Counted from the stretch's first letter, positions 24,362-33,064 are shown. The stretch is 64,000 nt of DNA from Shimia sp040370365 (GCF_040370365.1 NZ_BAABWQ010000003.1:682001-746000); one strand, 5' to 3'. Notes: generated from the sequence alone by a model not told the origin. Translations and numbers: made by a program.

Positions 24362-26091
24362 TGGACACCTCCGGGAGTGTTGGAGTTTTTAACTTCTGAA
24401 TAGTTTTGCAGGACTTCTTTTAACACAGTATCCCTCGGACCAAACGCTCGGCGAGCACCTTGATCGAGAACCAACAATTTGTCGCATTCTTGAATCGCCG
24501 CTGGCCGGTGTGCCATGATCAAGACGCTCTTCCCCATCGCCTTCATTGAGCGAATTGCAGAATTGAGCGCTGTGGAACCCTCATTGTCCAAATTTGAGTT
24601 AGGTTCATCCAAAACAAGAATCGCAGGATCCCCGTACATCGCACGCGCGAGGCCAATTCTTTGAATTTGCCCTCCCGAAAGGCGGCCGCCCTGAGATGTT
24701 ACCTGCGTATCATACCCATCGGGCAACTTGAGAATCATTTCGTGTGCATCTGCGGACTGAGCAGCTTGGACAACTTTCGTTGCATCGGGCGTTTCCGCTA
24801 AACGAGATATATTTTCAGCGATGGTACCATCGAACAATTCAACCCTCTGAGGTAAATACCCGATGTATCGACCAAGATCTGTCGGGTCGTATTGGTCCAA
24901 TGCAGCGGCGTCCAACCGAACTTTGCCACCTGCCGTCCGCCAGACGCCTGTAAGCGCTTTGGCCAGCGTGGATTTACCTGCACCCGAAGCACCGATCACA
25001 CCTATCGCCTCTCCGGGAGCCACTTCAAACGACAGCATTCTTAGCGAAGCCTGCGTTTCTCCCGGCGGCACCACCGTAATTTGCTGAACCTGAAGACGCG
25101 CCGCAGGTTCGGGTAATTTGGTGCGTGCAATTTCAGGCGGCACCTCAGTCAGCAACTCCGCTAAGCTAGTCCAGCCGCGGCGGGCACGTTGTACCACGGC
25201 CCATTGGTTCACCGCCATTTCAACAGGCGCCAATGCGCGTCCAAGAAGAATAGACCCCGCAATCATGGCTCCGGGCGTAATTTCTCCCTTCAAAGCAAGA
25301 TATGCACCAAGACCCAACATTGCCGATTGCAAAAACAGTCGGAATGTCTTGATGCTGGTTGTGAAAAACCCTCCGATATCCGCTGCAGATACTGTGGCGC
25401 GCAGGGATTTTTCGCGTGTTTTTTGCCATCTGCGAAATGCAGCTTCTCGCATGCCCAAAGCGCTTATCATTTCCGCCTCAGATTGGAGCTGAGTGGACAT
25501 GTAATTGGACGCGTGAGATGCTAAGGTAAGTTTCTCAAGAGGCTTTTTCGATGAAACCTGATTGAGAACGGCGGCCAAAATCAAAGCACCGCCTCCGGCT
25601 ACGGCTAACGCCCCAAGCCACGGGTGAAAGAGAGCGATTCCGATCAAGAAAATAGGGGTCCACGGAGCGTCGAAAAACGCCGTCAAAACCGGCGAGGTCA
25701 GTAGTCTCTGCACGGCTTCTAAATCCGCAATCGCCGTTTGTGCGCCAGCCGTGCGTCCCAAAGACGACCTACGCAAGGCGGCTGAAAACACGCGGTGATC
25801 GAGGTCGTCTTGAAACCGCGCACCTACTCGCGCCATAACACGGCCACGTACGAAGTCTAAAACGCCCATTAGACCAAACAAGAATGCAACCAAGAGAGAA
25901 AGGGCGACCAGAGTTTGCTCTGAACCGCTTCCGAGCACCCGGTCATAGACTTGCAGCATGTACAGCGGTCCGGTGAGCATCAGCAAATTTACAACAAAAC
26001 TAAAAACACCAACCGCCCAATAAAGACCCCGACTCTTTCTGCGCACCCACCTCAGCTCTTCCAGGCCCTTGTCTGTCGCCATTGTGCGCAT
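24358..26091 (-). CDS. Type I secretion system permease/ATPase (PrtD type)
   Basis: ABC exporter of 577 residues. Six membrane segments in residues 25-300 (first: YWAVGVFSFVVNLLMLTGPLYMLQVYDRV region), Walker A GVIGASGAGKSTLAK (about 370), signature LSGGQIQRIGLARAMYG (about 472) and Walker B AILVLDEPNSNLD (about 490). The LQVYDRV motif and absence of an N-terminal peptidase-like C39 domain place it with PrtD/AprD-like exporters of RTX proteases and lipases. The N-terminal start has two choices (26091, 26082). No RTX substrate is next to it. Confidence 0.93.
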   Translation of the reverse strand: MRTMATDKGLEELRWVRRKSRGLYWAVGVFSFVVNLLMLTGPLYMLQVYDRVLGSGSEQTLVALSLLVAFLFGLMGVLDFVRGRVMARVGARFQDDLDHRVFSAALRRSSLGRTAGAQTAIADLEAVQRLLTSPVLTAFFDAPWTPIFLIGIALFHPWLGALAVAGGGALILAAVLNQVSSKKPLEKLTLASHASNYMSTQLQSEAEMISALGMREAAFRRWQKTREKSLRATVSAADIGGFFTTSIKTFRLFLQSAMLGLGAYLALKGEITPGAMIAGSILLGRALAPVEMAVNQWAVVQRARRGWTSLAELLTEVPPEIARTKLPEPAARLQVQQITVVPPGETQASLRMLSFEVAPGEAIGVIGASGAGKSTLAKALTGVWRTAGGKVRLDAAALDQYDPTDLGRYIGYLPQRVELFDGTIAENISRLAETPDATKVVQAAQSADAHEMILKLPDGYDTQVTSQGGRLSGGQIQRIGLARAMYGDPAILVLDEPNSNLDNEGSTALNSAIRSMKAMGKSVLIMAHRPAAIQECDKLLVLDQGARRAFGPRDTVLKEVLQNYSEVKNSNTPGGVQ

Positions 26092-26275
26092 AAGGTACTC
26101 TCTTTATCTTTTGGTGGCACACAGCCACGAACATCTATACATCGCGTGAAAAACCGGGTCTGGTGGCCTCCGAAGTGCGATTGCTTCGTCACCGTTTGAG
26201 TCTGTTTATTCCGTCGGGGTAGACTATCTATTAAGTCCAATATGCCAAAGTTGGTTTACAAAAGAGATAAACGAC

Positions 26276-27049
26276 GTGTCAGTCCTGCCACAAATTTGTA
26301 TGAAACGATATGGCCGCGCGATGATCTTATTCGCGGCGCTTGCAATGTCAGCCTGTACGGGCTCAAAGCCATCTTCCGGCATCAATGATCCAAACGAATC
26401 CGCAAACCGTCGAATTCATGCCTTCAACAAATCTGTCGACAAAGTCCTTCTTTCGCCCGCCTCTAACGGCTACGGAACGGTGATACCTTCCCCTTTGCGA
26501 AAAGGGTTTTCTAATTTCGCAGATCATCTCTCCTTGCCCAATGACGTCATCAACAATGCACTTCAGGGCGATATTGAGGGAGCCGGATCTTCTGTCGCGC
26601 GCTTCGTAGTGAACACGGTATTCGGGCTAGCAGGGTTTGTTGATGTTGCGACCTCTGGCGGCATGGAACGTTACGATACTGATTTTGGGGAGACTTTGCA
26701 CGTTTGGGGTGCCGGCGAAGGCGCATACACCGAGCTACCTTTTTTTGGCCCATCAACGACCCGAGACTCCTATGGTCTGCTCGCTGACATAATCCTTGAC
26801 CCGTTCTTCGTAGTTACCCGTGAGCCTACTCGCTATATTGGCGGTGTCGCGTATGTCGTAAACGCAATGGGAGATCGCTATGAGTATGATGCCACGATCG
26901 ACTCGATTTTGTATGAGAGCGCCGACAGCTACGCTCAGGCTCGCATTCTTTACTTGCAGAATCGACGCTTCGAACTTGGAATGACTGACGAAAGTACCTA
27001 TGTCGATCCCGAATTTGACCCCTACGAGGATCCTTATGCCGATTTCTAA
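26276..27049 (+). CDS. mlaA: MlaA/VacJ-family phospholipid-transport lipoprotein
   Basis: Outer-membrane lipoprotein that removes mislocalised phospholipids from the outer leaflet and hands them to MlaC. 257 residues from a GTG at 26276; an alternative ATG at 26300 gives a typical lipoprotein signal. Lipobox LAMSAC (cysteine at about residue 27 of the long form), then NDPNESANRRIHAFNKSVDK, FSNFADHLSLPNDVINNALQGD, RFVVNTVFGLAGFVDVA and FGETLHVWGAGEG, all typical of MlaA. The acidic C-terminus (DPEFDPYEDPYADF) overlaps the start of mlaC by 14 bases. Confidence 0.93.
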   Translation: MSVLPQICMKRYGRAMILFAALAMSACTGSKPSSGINDPNESANRRIHAFNKSVDKVLLSPASNGYGTVIPSPLRKGFSNFADHLSLPNDVINNALQGDIEGAGSSVARFVVNTVFGLAGFVDVATSGGMERYDTDFGETLHVWGAGEGAYTELPFFGPSTTRDSYGLLADIILDPFFVVTREPTRYIGGVAYVVNAMGDRYEYDATIDSILYESADSYAQARILYLQNRRFELGMTDESTYVDPEFDPYEDPYADF

Positions 27050-27644
27050 GCTATCCAGACGCAAATTCGTTGCCTTGACCACGTCCACCGCATTGGCAAA
27101 CATGCTCGCATCCTCATCGCTTGCACTGACTGATGCCAGTGCAAAGCAACTGATTGATGCAGCGGTCAGCGACATCAATCGGGTCATTTCGTCTGGTAAG
27201 GCGCTAAATGCTATGATCAAGGATTTTGAACGAATTCTTGTGAAATATGGGGACGTGTCCATAATTGCCCGCTCTGCACTCGGGCCCGACGCGAGAAGCC
27301 TGAGCAACAGTCAGCTAAGATCTTATACAAAAGCCTTTCAGGGCTATATTTCACGTAAATACGGCAAACGGTTCAATGAATTCGTCGGAGGAAAAGTTGA
27401 AGTTGTCGGAGCTCGGCCAGTAAAAAGTTTCTACGAAGTTACAACCAAAGTGACATTGAAAGGCCAAGCGCCCTTTCAAGTGAATTTCTTGGTCTCTGAT
27501 AAATCCGGCAAAGACAAGTTCTTTGATATGATTATTGAAGGCATTAGCTTACGCTTGTCCGAGAAAGCAGAAATCGGGGCAATGTTGGATCGGCGCAAAG
27601 GCGATATCAATCTGCTCATTCAGGACCTCAAGAAGGCAGGGTGA
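27036..27644 (+). CDS. mlaC: MlaC/Ttg2D-family periplasmic phospholipid carrier
   Basis: Soluble periplasmic lipid shuttle of 202 residues. From the ATG at 27036 the N-terminus has a twin-arginine-like leader (KLSRRKFVALTTSTALANML), unlike the Sec leader of the E. coli protein. Body motifs: DFERILVKYGDVSIIARSAL, YTKAFQGYISRKYGKRF and YEVTTKVTLKGQ. Its start lies inside mlaA, so the two are coupled. The inner-membrane MlaFED complex is not in the window, as is usual for alphaproteobacteria where mlaA-mlaC sit apart. Confidence 0.9.
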   Translation: MPISKLSRRKFVALTTSTALANMLASSSLALTDASAKQLIDAAVSDINRVISSGKALNAMIKDFERILVKYGDVSIIARSALGPDARSLSNSQLRSYTKAFQGYISRKYGKRFNEFVGGKVEVVGARPVKSFYEVTTKVTLKGQAPFQVNFLVSDKSGKDKFFDMIIEGISLRLSEKAEIGAMLDRRKGDINLLIQDLKKAG

Positions 27645-27693
27645 AGAGGCGGAGTGCGCCGCGGCAAAATGAGAAGCCGATGTGGATTGCGGG

Positions 27694-29868
27694 TTAGTTT
27701 CGACCAAATATGTCCTTTAAAATGCCGTTGACGACATCATCGATACCCTGACCCCGTTTTTTCTGGGGAGCGCGCTTGGGTTTCGGCTGCGACTTGGGAA
27801 CAAATGCTGGCAAAGGGCGCGGCTCCAAACCTTCATGAACCCGAACCATCGCTTGACTCCAAATCTCTGCCGGTAGCCCGCCACCCGTAACACCTGTCAA
27901 CGGTGTGTTGTCATCATATCCCATCCAAACGCCTGCGACGTATTCACTCGTGAAGCCAATGAACCAAGCATCGCGCGCCGCCTGCGTTGTTCCGGTTTTG
28001 CCGGCGACCTGCCAACCCGGCAACTGCGCGCGACCACCTGTTCCCTCGCTGACAACTTTTTCCATCATCCAAATCAGTTCGCGTGCCGCGGCATCTGAAA
28101 TCACACGTTCCCCTATACCTCCCCCAGTACCCATCAAAGCATTCTGCTCGCCTAACAATCGCAACTCAACCAAACCATAAGGTGTCACGGATGATCCCCC
28201 ATTTAGGATCCCTGCGTACGCACCGGTCATTTCCAGAAGACTGCTCTCGGAGGCTCCCAAGGCAAGAGCGGGGCCAGCGGCCAAATCGCTCTCAATGCCG
28301 AACATGTTCGCAACCGTTCGCACATTCTCCCGCCCGGCCTTTTCGGAGACTTTGACCGCTGGAATGTTAAGTGAATTCATTAGAGCGAACGTCAGAGAAA
28401 CTTCGCCGTAGTATTTTCCCGTATAGTTCTTTGGACACCAACGCCCGGAGCCAGCGATGTTCTGACAATAAGGTTCATCCACAACGGAGTCATCGTAGTG
28501 CGCACCTTTCTCCAACGCGGTGGCATAGACAAATGGTTTGAATGCGCTGCCTGTCTGACGCTTGGCCTGTGTCGCACGATTAAACGCGCCTGAAACTTTC
28601 GTTTGGCGCCCACCCACCATTGCACGTACTGCGCCATCCGCAGACATTACGACAATAGCCGCCTGCGCTTTAGAGCCTTCGCGCACTTTGTTGTCAAAGA
28701 CCCACTTGAGGCCCTCCTCAACCGCAGTCTGAATACGTGGATCCAGTGTGGTCTTTAGGATTACATCTTCCGTGGTGTTTCTTGTAAAAAACTCAGGCCC
28801 AGATGACATCACCCAGTCAGCAAAATACCCACCTGCTTTGGCTTTCGCCGCCTCAGATAGAGTTGCAGGAGACTTTTGATTCCGGGCCGTTTCGAGATCA
28901 CTCAGGTAACCCTGTTCATTCATCAGTCGCAGAATTGTAGCGGCTCGGTCTTGTGAACGCTGCAAGTTCGCTGTTGGGGCCAATGTAGACGGCGCGGTTA
29001 ATAGGCCTGCAATCATTGCACCTTCCGCCGGCGACAGATTTGCAGCTGGTTTCCCAAAGTACCGCTGTGAGGCCGCTTCAGCTCCATAGGCTCCCCCTCC
29101 CATGTAAGCGCGATTGAGATAAACGGAAAGAATCTCATCCTTCGTGTACTTAACTTCCATGGCCATTGCGTAAACGGCCTCTTTTGCCTTGCGGGCAATG
29201 GATCCACGACGACAGTCCTGAACATACTCCGCTTCGCTATCCCAATCGGCGGCATCATATGCGACCCCCAAACAAAGCAATTTGGCGGTTTGCTGTGTTA
29301 GGGTCGAGCCACCGTGGCCTGACAATGGTCCGCGCCCTTCGCTTAAATTAATACGGACAGCGCTCGCGATGCCTCGCGGGCTAACACCAAAATGCCAATA
29401 GAACCGCTTGTCCTCTGTGGCAATTACAGCATGCTTGAGGTGCTCCGACACTGTGTCGGTAGTAACCACCCCACCGAATTGATCTCCGCGCCAAGCAAAA
29501 ACCTTGTCGTCCCGATCTAGCAGCGTAACAGAACCTCTCGCCCGCCCATCAAGCAATTCATCAACCTCGGGCAACGTCAAGTAAACGTAACTTACCGCCA
29601 ACCCAAGGATCAGCATGACAACTAAGGAACTGCGCCAAACAAAAGCCCATACAATCTTCAAGAGCCAACCACAGACAGCACGCACAAATCTGACAATCGG
29701 GTTTGGATTGGACTTTTTCTTTGAATTCTTTGAACGCGTTCGAGACTTCGGCTTTTTCTTCAACGCACGTGAATTTTTGACGAGCGATTTGCTTGTCGGT
29801 TTGGAAGGCTTTCGGCCGTAGCGTTTCTCAGCCACCAAAGGTGGTTTTCTGCGTCTTGAATCACTCAT
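27694..29868 (-). CDS. Class A penicillin-binding protein (PBP1A-type transglycosylase/transpeptidase)
   Basis: Bifunctional peptidoglycan synthase of 724 residues. Residues 1-60 are a very basic cytoplasmic tail rich in Lys/Arg/Ser. One membrane helix (about 68-93, IVWAFVWRSSLVVMLILGLA) follows. The GT51 domain has catalytic Glu in IATEDKRFYWHFGVSPRG (about 150) and GGSTLTQQTAKLL. The transpeptidase domain has SAFK (about 441), SLN (FALMNSLNIPAVK) and KTGT (about 623). Polymerises and cross-links glycan strands at the periplasmic face. Convergent with mlaC. The N-terminal tail is longer than in E. coli PBP1A. Confidence 0.94.
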   Translation of the reverse strand: MSDSRRRKPPLVAEKRYGRKPSKPTSKSLVKNSRALKKKPKSRTRSKNSKKKSNPNPIVRFVRAVCGWLLKIVWAFVWRSSLVVMLILGLAVSYVYLTLPEVDELLDGRARGSVTLLDRDDKVFAWRGDQFGGVVTTDTVSEHLKHAVIATEDKRFYWHFGVSPRGIASAVRINLSEGRGPLSGHGGSTLTQQTAKLLCLGVAYDAADWDSEAEYVQDCRRGSIARKAKEAVYAMAMEVKYTKDEILSVYLNRAYMGGGAYGAEAASQRYFGKPAANLSPAEGAMIAGLLTAPSTLAPTANLQRSQDRAATILRLMNEQGYLSDLETARNQKSPATLSEAAKAKAGGYFADWVMSSGPEFFTRNTTEDVILKTTLDPRIQTAVEEGLKWVFDNKVREGSKAQAAIVVMSADGAVRAMVGGRQTKVSGAFNRATQAKRQTGSAFKPFVYATALEKGAHYDDSVVDEPYCQNIAGSGRWCPKNYTGKYYGEVSLTFALMNSLNIPAVKVSEKAGRENVRTVANMFGIESDLAAGPALALGASESSLLEMTGAYAGILNGGSSVTPYGLVELRLLGEQNALMGTGGGIGERVISDAAARELIWMMEKVVSEGTGGRAQLPGWQVAGKTGTTQAARDAWFIGFTSEYVAGVWMGYDDNTPLTGVTGGGLPAEIWSQAMVRVHEGLEPRPLPAFVPKSQPKPKRAPQKKRGQGIDDVVNGILKDIFGRN

Positions 29869-30124
29869 TGTCGCTCAACTGCCCGAATTTGCTTTTGGCA
29901 TATTTTAGCGCGTTGAAGACCACTTGTTGAGCCGATCATCAACCCGATTTGGTTTTCATTAAGCTTATTTTTTGTGCTTTTGCCTTTTTTCGCACACTTT
30001 TTGACCAAATGCCTTCAAATCCAGCCCTGTGTCGCCCGTTGAGCCTTCGTTTTTGGCGCAATGCTGGGTTTTTCTGCAGTCGCAAATTTGTGGGACACAC
30101 CCGCTACGCCAAAAGGGGAACAAG

Positions 30125-30463
30125 GTGAAACTGATTATCGCAACAATCAAACCGTTCAAGCTGGAGGAGGTACGCGAGGCGCTGACCGATATCGGCGTGC
30201 GCGGCATGATGGTCACAGAGATTAAGGGTTTCGGCTCTCAGTCTGGTCACACAGAAATCTATCGCGGCGCCGAGTACGCTGTGAATTTCGTGCCCAAAGT
30301 AAAACTCGAGCTCGTGGTTGCCGCCAACTTGGCCGATCAGGTGGTTGAGACCATCACCAAGACCGCTCAAACCGGCAAAATCGGTGACGGCAAGATCTTT
30401 GTATTGGACGTACAGCAGGCGATCCGCGTGCGTACCGGCGAAACGGATGCAGACGCCATTTAA
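30125..30463 (+). CDS. glnK: P-II nitrogen regulatory protein GlnK/GlnB
   Basis: Nitrogen-status signalling trimer of 112 residues. Start is GTG at 30125 with AAGGGGA upstream: MKLIIATIKPFKLEEVREAL. The uridylylation site Tyr51 is in the T-loop (GHTEIYRGAEYAVNFVPK). The Walker-like B-loop (TGKIGDGKIFVLDV) and the C-terminal signature RTGE are present. Binding 2-oxoglutarate and ATP/ADP, it controls AmtB, which follows 25 bases downstream in the same operon. The 256-bp upstream gap should carry the nitrogen-regulated promoter; I did not find a good sigma-54 site in it. Confidence 0.95.
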   Translation: MKLIIATIKPFKLEEVREALTDIGVRGMMVTEIKGFGSQSGHTEIYRGAEYAVNFVPKVKLELVVAANLADQVVETITKTAQTGKIGDGKIFVLDVQQAIRVRTGETDADAI

Positions 30464-30488
30464 GGCGGCGTAAGTAAGGAATACACAT

Positions 30489-31823
30489 ATGAAAAACCTG
30501 ACAAAAATCGCCCTGCCAGCCGCGCTTATTGCGCTGCCGGCTATGGGCATGGCCCAAGAGGCCGAAACCCCCGCGGCGGTTCCAACCGACGTTGTGTTTA
30601 TTTTGAATTCACTGCTGTTCCTCGTGGGTGGCTTTCTTGTGTTTTTTATGGCTGCCGGCTTCGCGATGCTCGAGGCAGGTCTCGTACGTTCGAAGAACGT
30701 TGCGATGCAGCTGACCAAAAACATGGCTCTCTTCGGACTGGCTGCAATTTTCTACTACCTTATTGGTTACAACCTCATGTACCCGCTGGGTGATTGGGCC
30801 GTTGAAGGTGTACTTTCCGGCTTGTTCCCATCCGTTGGTGTTTTGGAAGCGGTTGGTGTGACTGCTGACGCAGCAGATGACTATGGCTACGCATCCACCG
30901 GTTCTGATTTCTTCTTCCAGCTGATGTTCTGTGCGGCGACCGCATCCATCGTTTCTGGTACTGTGGCTGAGCGCATCAAACTGTGGCCTTTCCTAATCTT
31001 CACGATCGTTCTGACAGCGATCATCTACCCCTTCACCGCTTCTTGGACTTGGGGTGGCGGTTTTGTCGGTGAAGCAGGCTTCTCTGACTTCGCAGGCTCC
31101 ACCATTGTTCACTCCGTAGGTGGCTGGGCTGCATTGACTGGTGCGATTATCCTTGGACCACGTCTCGGCAAATACAAAGATGGTAAAACTGTGCCAATGC
31201 CTGGCTCTAACCTGACACTCGCCACATTGGGTACTTTCATCTTGTGGCTTGGTTGGTTTGGTTTTAACGGCGGCTCTCAATTGGCCATGGGCTCTGTAGG
31301 TGACGTTGCAGACGTCTCTCGGATCTTCTCCAACACAAACACAGCAGCCGCGGGCGGCGCCATCGCTGCGTTGATCCTGACTCAAGTGATGTATGGCAAA
31401 CCCGACTTAACCATGATCCTAAACGGTGCGCTTGCTGGTCTCGTGTCAATTACTGCTGAGCCACTTACTCCATCGTTGGGTGCAGCCACTCTGATCGGTG
31501 CAGTTGGTGGCGTGATCGTGGTCTTCGCAGTTCCGATGCTGGACAAACTCAAAATCGACGACGTTGTTGGTGCAATTCCGGTTCACCTAATCGCAGGTAT
31601 CTGGGGCACTATCGCAGTTGTTTTCACAAACGGTGATGCTTCCCTAGGCGCACAAATCTACGGCATCGTCGTAATCGGTGCCGCTACCGTGATAATGTCC
31701 GCCGTTGTGTGGTTCATCCTTAAGGTCACAATGGGTCTGCGCGTCGACGAAGAGACGGAAATTAATGGCCTGGACATGGCAGAGCTTGGGATGGAAGCCT
31801 ACCCTGAATTCTCTAAAGGCTAA
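30489..31823 (+). CDS. amtB: Ammonium transporter AmtB
   Basis: Trimeric ammonia channel of 444 residues with a cleavable signal peptide (MKNLTKIALPAALIALPAMGM-AQ) and about eleven membrane helices. The twin pore histidines are in VHSVGGWAAL (about residue 216) and PVHLIAGIWGT (about 365). The phenylalanine gate region and the GFAMLEAGLVRSKNV helix are typical. Closed by binding of de-uridylylated GlnK. AAGGA eight bases before ATG. A rho-independent terminator follows the stop, consistent with a two-gene glnK-amtB unit. Confidence 0.96.
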   Translation: MKNLTKIALPAALIALPAMGMAQEAETPAAVPTDVVFILNSLLFLVGGFLVFFMAAGFAMLEAGLVRSKNVAMQLTKNMALFGLAAIFYYLIGYNLMYPLGDWAVEGVLSGLFPSVGVLEAVGVTADAADDYGYASTGSDFFFQLMFCAATASIVSGTVAERIKLWPFLIFTIVLTAIIYPFTASWTWGGGFVGEAGFSDFAGSTIVHSVGGWAALTGAIILGPRLGKYKDGKTVPMPGSNLTLATLGTFILWLGWFGFNGGSQLAMGSVGDVADVSRIFSNTNTAAAGGAIAALILTQVMYGKPDLTMILNGALAGLVSITAEPLTPSLGAATLIGAVGGVIVVFAVPMLDKLKIDDVVGAIPVHLIAGIWGTIAVVFTNGDASLGAQIYGIVVIGAATVIMSAVVWFILKVTMGLRVDEETEINGLDMAELGMEAYPEFSKG

Positions 31824-31848
31824 TTCTGAAGCACATCTTACGACTTGG

Positions 31849-31875
31849 AAAACCCGGGCTAACGCTCGGGTTTTT
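31849..31875 (+). terminator. Intrinsic terminator of glnK-amtB
   Basis: AAAACCCGGGC-taac-GCTCGGGTTTT stem (one G-T pair) with a T-run, 26 bases after the amtB stop. Confidence 0.9.
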
Positions 31876-31917
31876 CTCTATTGAGACACAAAGACCAAGC
31901 CGTGCTAATAGTTGGAT

Positions 31918-32280
31918 ATGAAACACGTTGCCTTTCTTCTCATTTCGTTTTGCCCCACGCAAGTTTGGGCAGATCCTCCACAGATTGGCAATGTGATCAC
32001 TCAAGCAAGCAGTGCTGGGTGGACGTTTAGTGTTACGATTCGTCATGCAGATACTGGCTGGGATCACTATGCGGATTCCTGGCGCGTAGAGTTGCTGGAT
32101 GGAACTGTGCTAGGCACACGGGAGCTACTGCATCCCCACGAACATGAACAACCATTCACGCGTAGCCTCGCCAACATCGAAGTGCCGCTCGGCACTCTTA
32201 CGGTCTACATACGTAGCAGATGCAATGTGGACGGATGGTCTGAGACGGTGAAGGAAGTACAATTGCCACAAAAAGAATAG
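31918..32280 (+). CDS. Secreted hypothetical protein
   Basis: Protein of 120 residues with a signal peptide (MKHVAFLLISFCPTQVWA, cleavage before DPPQIG). The mature part looks like a single small beta-domain: GWTFSVTIRHADTGWDHYADSWRVE pattern (limited excerpt: RHADTGWDHYADSWRV), TRELLHPHEHEQPFTRSL with a His-rich turn, and IRSRCNVDGWSE. The HPHEHEQPFTRSL segment could bind a metal; that is inference. I recall similar short periplasmic proteins in Roseobacter genomes but no function. It has the glnK-amtB terminator just upstream, so it is probably a separate unit. Confidence 0.75.
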   Translation: MKHVAFLLISFCPTQVWADPPQIGNVITQASSAGWTFSVTIRHADTGWDHYADSWRVELLDGTVLGTRELLHPHEHEQPFTRSLANIEVPLGTLTVYIRSRCNVDGWSETVKEVQLPQKE

Positions 32281-32298
32281 CGCGCGAAATCGCGCGCC
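32279..32298. terminator. GCGCGCG/CGCGCGC hairpin between convergent genes
   Basis: AGCGCGCGAAATCGCGCGC lies directly after the secreted-protein stop and before the DUF1150 stop on the other strand. Strong stem, no T-run on the plus strand. Confidence 0.35.
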
Positions 32299-32326
32299 AT
32301 GAATTTGAAGTCGTATTCAAAGGTGA

Positions 32327-32551
32327 CTAATGAACTGTCACAGGAGAATAATTGTTCTGTCGCGCCAAAATGAACGCGAGATCGCGTTCTTTTACCAAAG
32401 CAAGACGTTCCCCATCCGTGGCATGCACCGCAAACAGCGTTTCCGCTCCCTCGGCTTGCTCTCGAACTTCCTCGGGCAAATCTGCAACCAAAACTTCGCG
32501 CACATATACGGTTCGCTCATCGATCGGATGGGCATCAAATTCAACTTGCAT
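32327..32551 (-). CDS. DUF1150 family protein
   Basis: Protein of 74 residues (YVREVLVADLPEEVREQAEG and the C-terminal GERLALVKERDLAFILARQN are the family pattern). It starts five bases after the hsp20 stop and must be co-transcribed. In alphaproteobacteria DUF1150 genes regularly follow small heat-shock genes, and a role in protein homeostasis is suspected. The C-terminus looks like a regulator of small chaperones only by association. Confidence 0.88.
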   Translation of the reverse strand: MQVEFDAHPIDERTVYVREVLVADLPEEVREQAEGAETLFAVHATDGERLALVKERDLAFILARQNNYSPVTVH

Positions 32552-32555
32552 GACG

Positions 32556-32969
32556 TTATCCTTTCTTGATCTGGATGGTTTGAACGATGGTTTCAGGTTT
32601 CGCCTGAGTTAAATCCACATGAAGAAGTCCATTTTCCATAATCGCTTCTCCAACCTCAACGCCATCAGCCAAGACGAAACTTCGTTGAAATTGGCGCGCA
32701 GCGATGCCTCTGTGCAAAAATACGCGCTCGCCGCTCTCATCAACCTGACGTCCGCGAATAACCAACTGGCGGTCCTCCACTGTGATGCTCAGATTTTGCT
32801 CTCCAAACCCGGCAACAGCCAACGTAATACGATAGGCAAAATCCGAAGTTTGTTCGATATTGAAGGGGGGATAGCCCTCTCCACTGGTCTTTGCGGTTCG
32901 CTCCAACAACCGTTCGAGCTGTTCAAAGCCCAAGAGATGAGGATAAGACCCTAACGTCAATTTGGTCAT
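32556..32969 (-). CDS. Hsp20/IbpA-type small heat-shock protein
   Basis: ATP-independent holdase of 137 residues. Alpha-crystallin domain: YPPFNIEQTSDFAYRITLAV, LSITVEDRQLVIRGRQ, FLHRGIAARQFQRSFVLADG and NGLLHVDLTQAKPE. Start at ATG 32969 with AAGGACG at normal distance; a longer frame from 33071 would cross the promoter and is rejected. The gene has a heat-shock promoter and a ROSE-like leader (see separate entries), so both transcription and translation are predicted to be heat-induced. First gene of a two-gene unit with DUF1150. Confidence 0.93.
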   Translation of the reverse strand: MTKLTLGSYPHLLGFEQLERLLERTAKTSGEGYPPFNIEQTSDFAYRITLAVAGFGEQNLSITVEDRQLVIRGRQVDESGERVFLHRGIAARQFQRSFVLADGVEVGEAIMENGLLHVDLTQAKPETIVQTIQIKKG

Positions 32970-32975
32970 CGACAC

Positions 32976-32992
32976 GTCCTTTTCAAAGCGAC
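32976..32992 (-). promoter_or_regulatory. ROSE-like RNA thermometer hairpin covering the hsp20 ribosome-binding site
   Basis: In the mRNA GUC-G-CUU-UGAA-AAG-GAC forms a hairpin in which GUC pairs with GAC, CUU with AAG, and one G is bulged opposite the Shine-Dalgarno AAGGA. This is the hallmark of the ROSE 3' hairpin: a U(U/C)GCU stretch pairing with AGGA around a conserved extra G. The predicted leader from the heat-shock promoter is about 60 nt. ROSE elements are known for rhizobial and enterobacterial small heat-shock genes. Confidence 0.6.
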
Positions 32993-33035
32993 AGTCCAAG
33001 CGAAGATCCCGTTCTGGCAATCGCACGCAAGTCAA

Positions 33036-33064
33036 ATATGGGGGACAGGATCCAATATCGCAAG
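33036..33064 (-). promoter_or_regulatory. Sigma-32 (RpoH) type promoter of hsp20
   Basis: On the minus strand CCCTTGCG (-35, core CTTG at 33059-33064) is separated by 15 bases from CCCCATAT (-10, 33036-33043). This is close to the RpoH consensus CTTGAA / CCCCATNT. It places the transcript start about 60 bases upstream of the hsp20 ATG. Confidence 0.7.

Noticed and set aside
30000..30040. tRNA-like TTCAAATCC sequence
   Set aside because: No acceptor, D or anticodon stem can be drawn around it.
29880..30124. Sigma-54 promoter for glnK-amtB
   Set aside because: TTGGCGCAA near 30053 and TTGGCATA near 29895 look like half-sites, but the GG-N10-GC spacing to a -12 element is not met.
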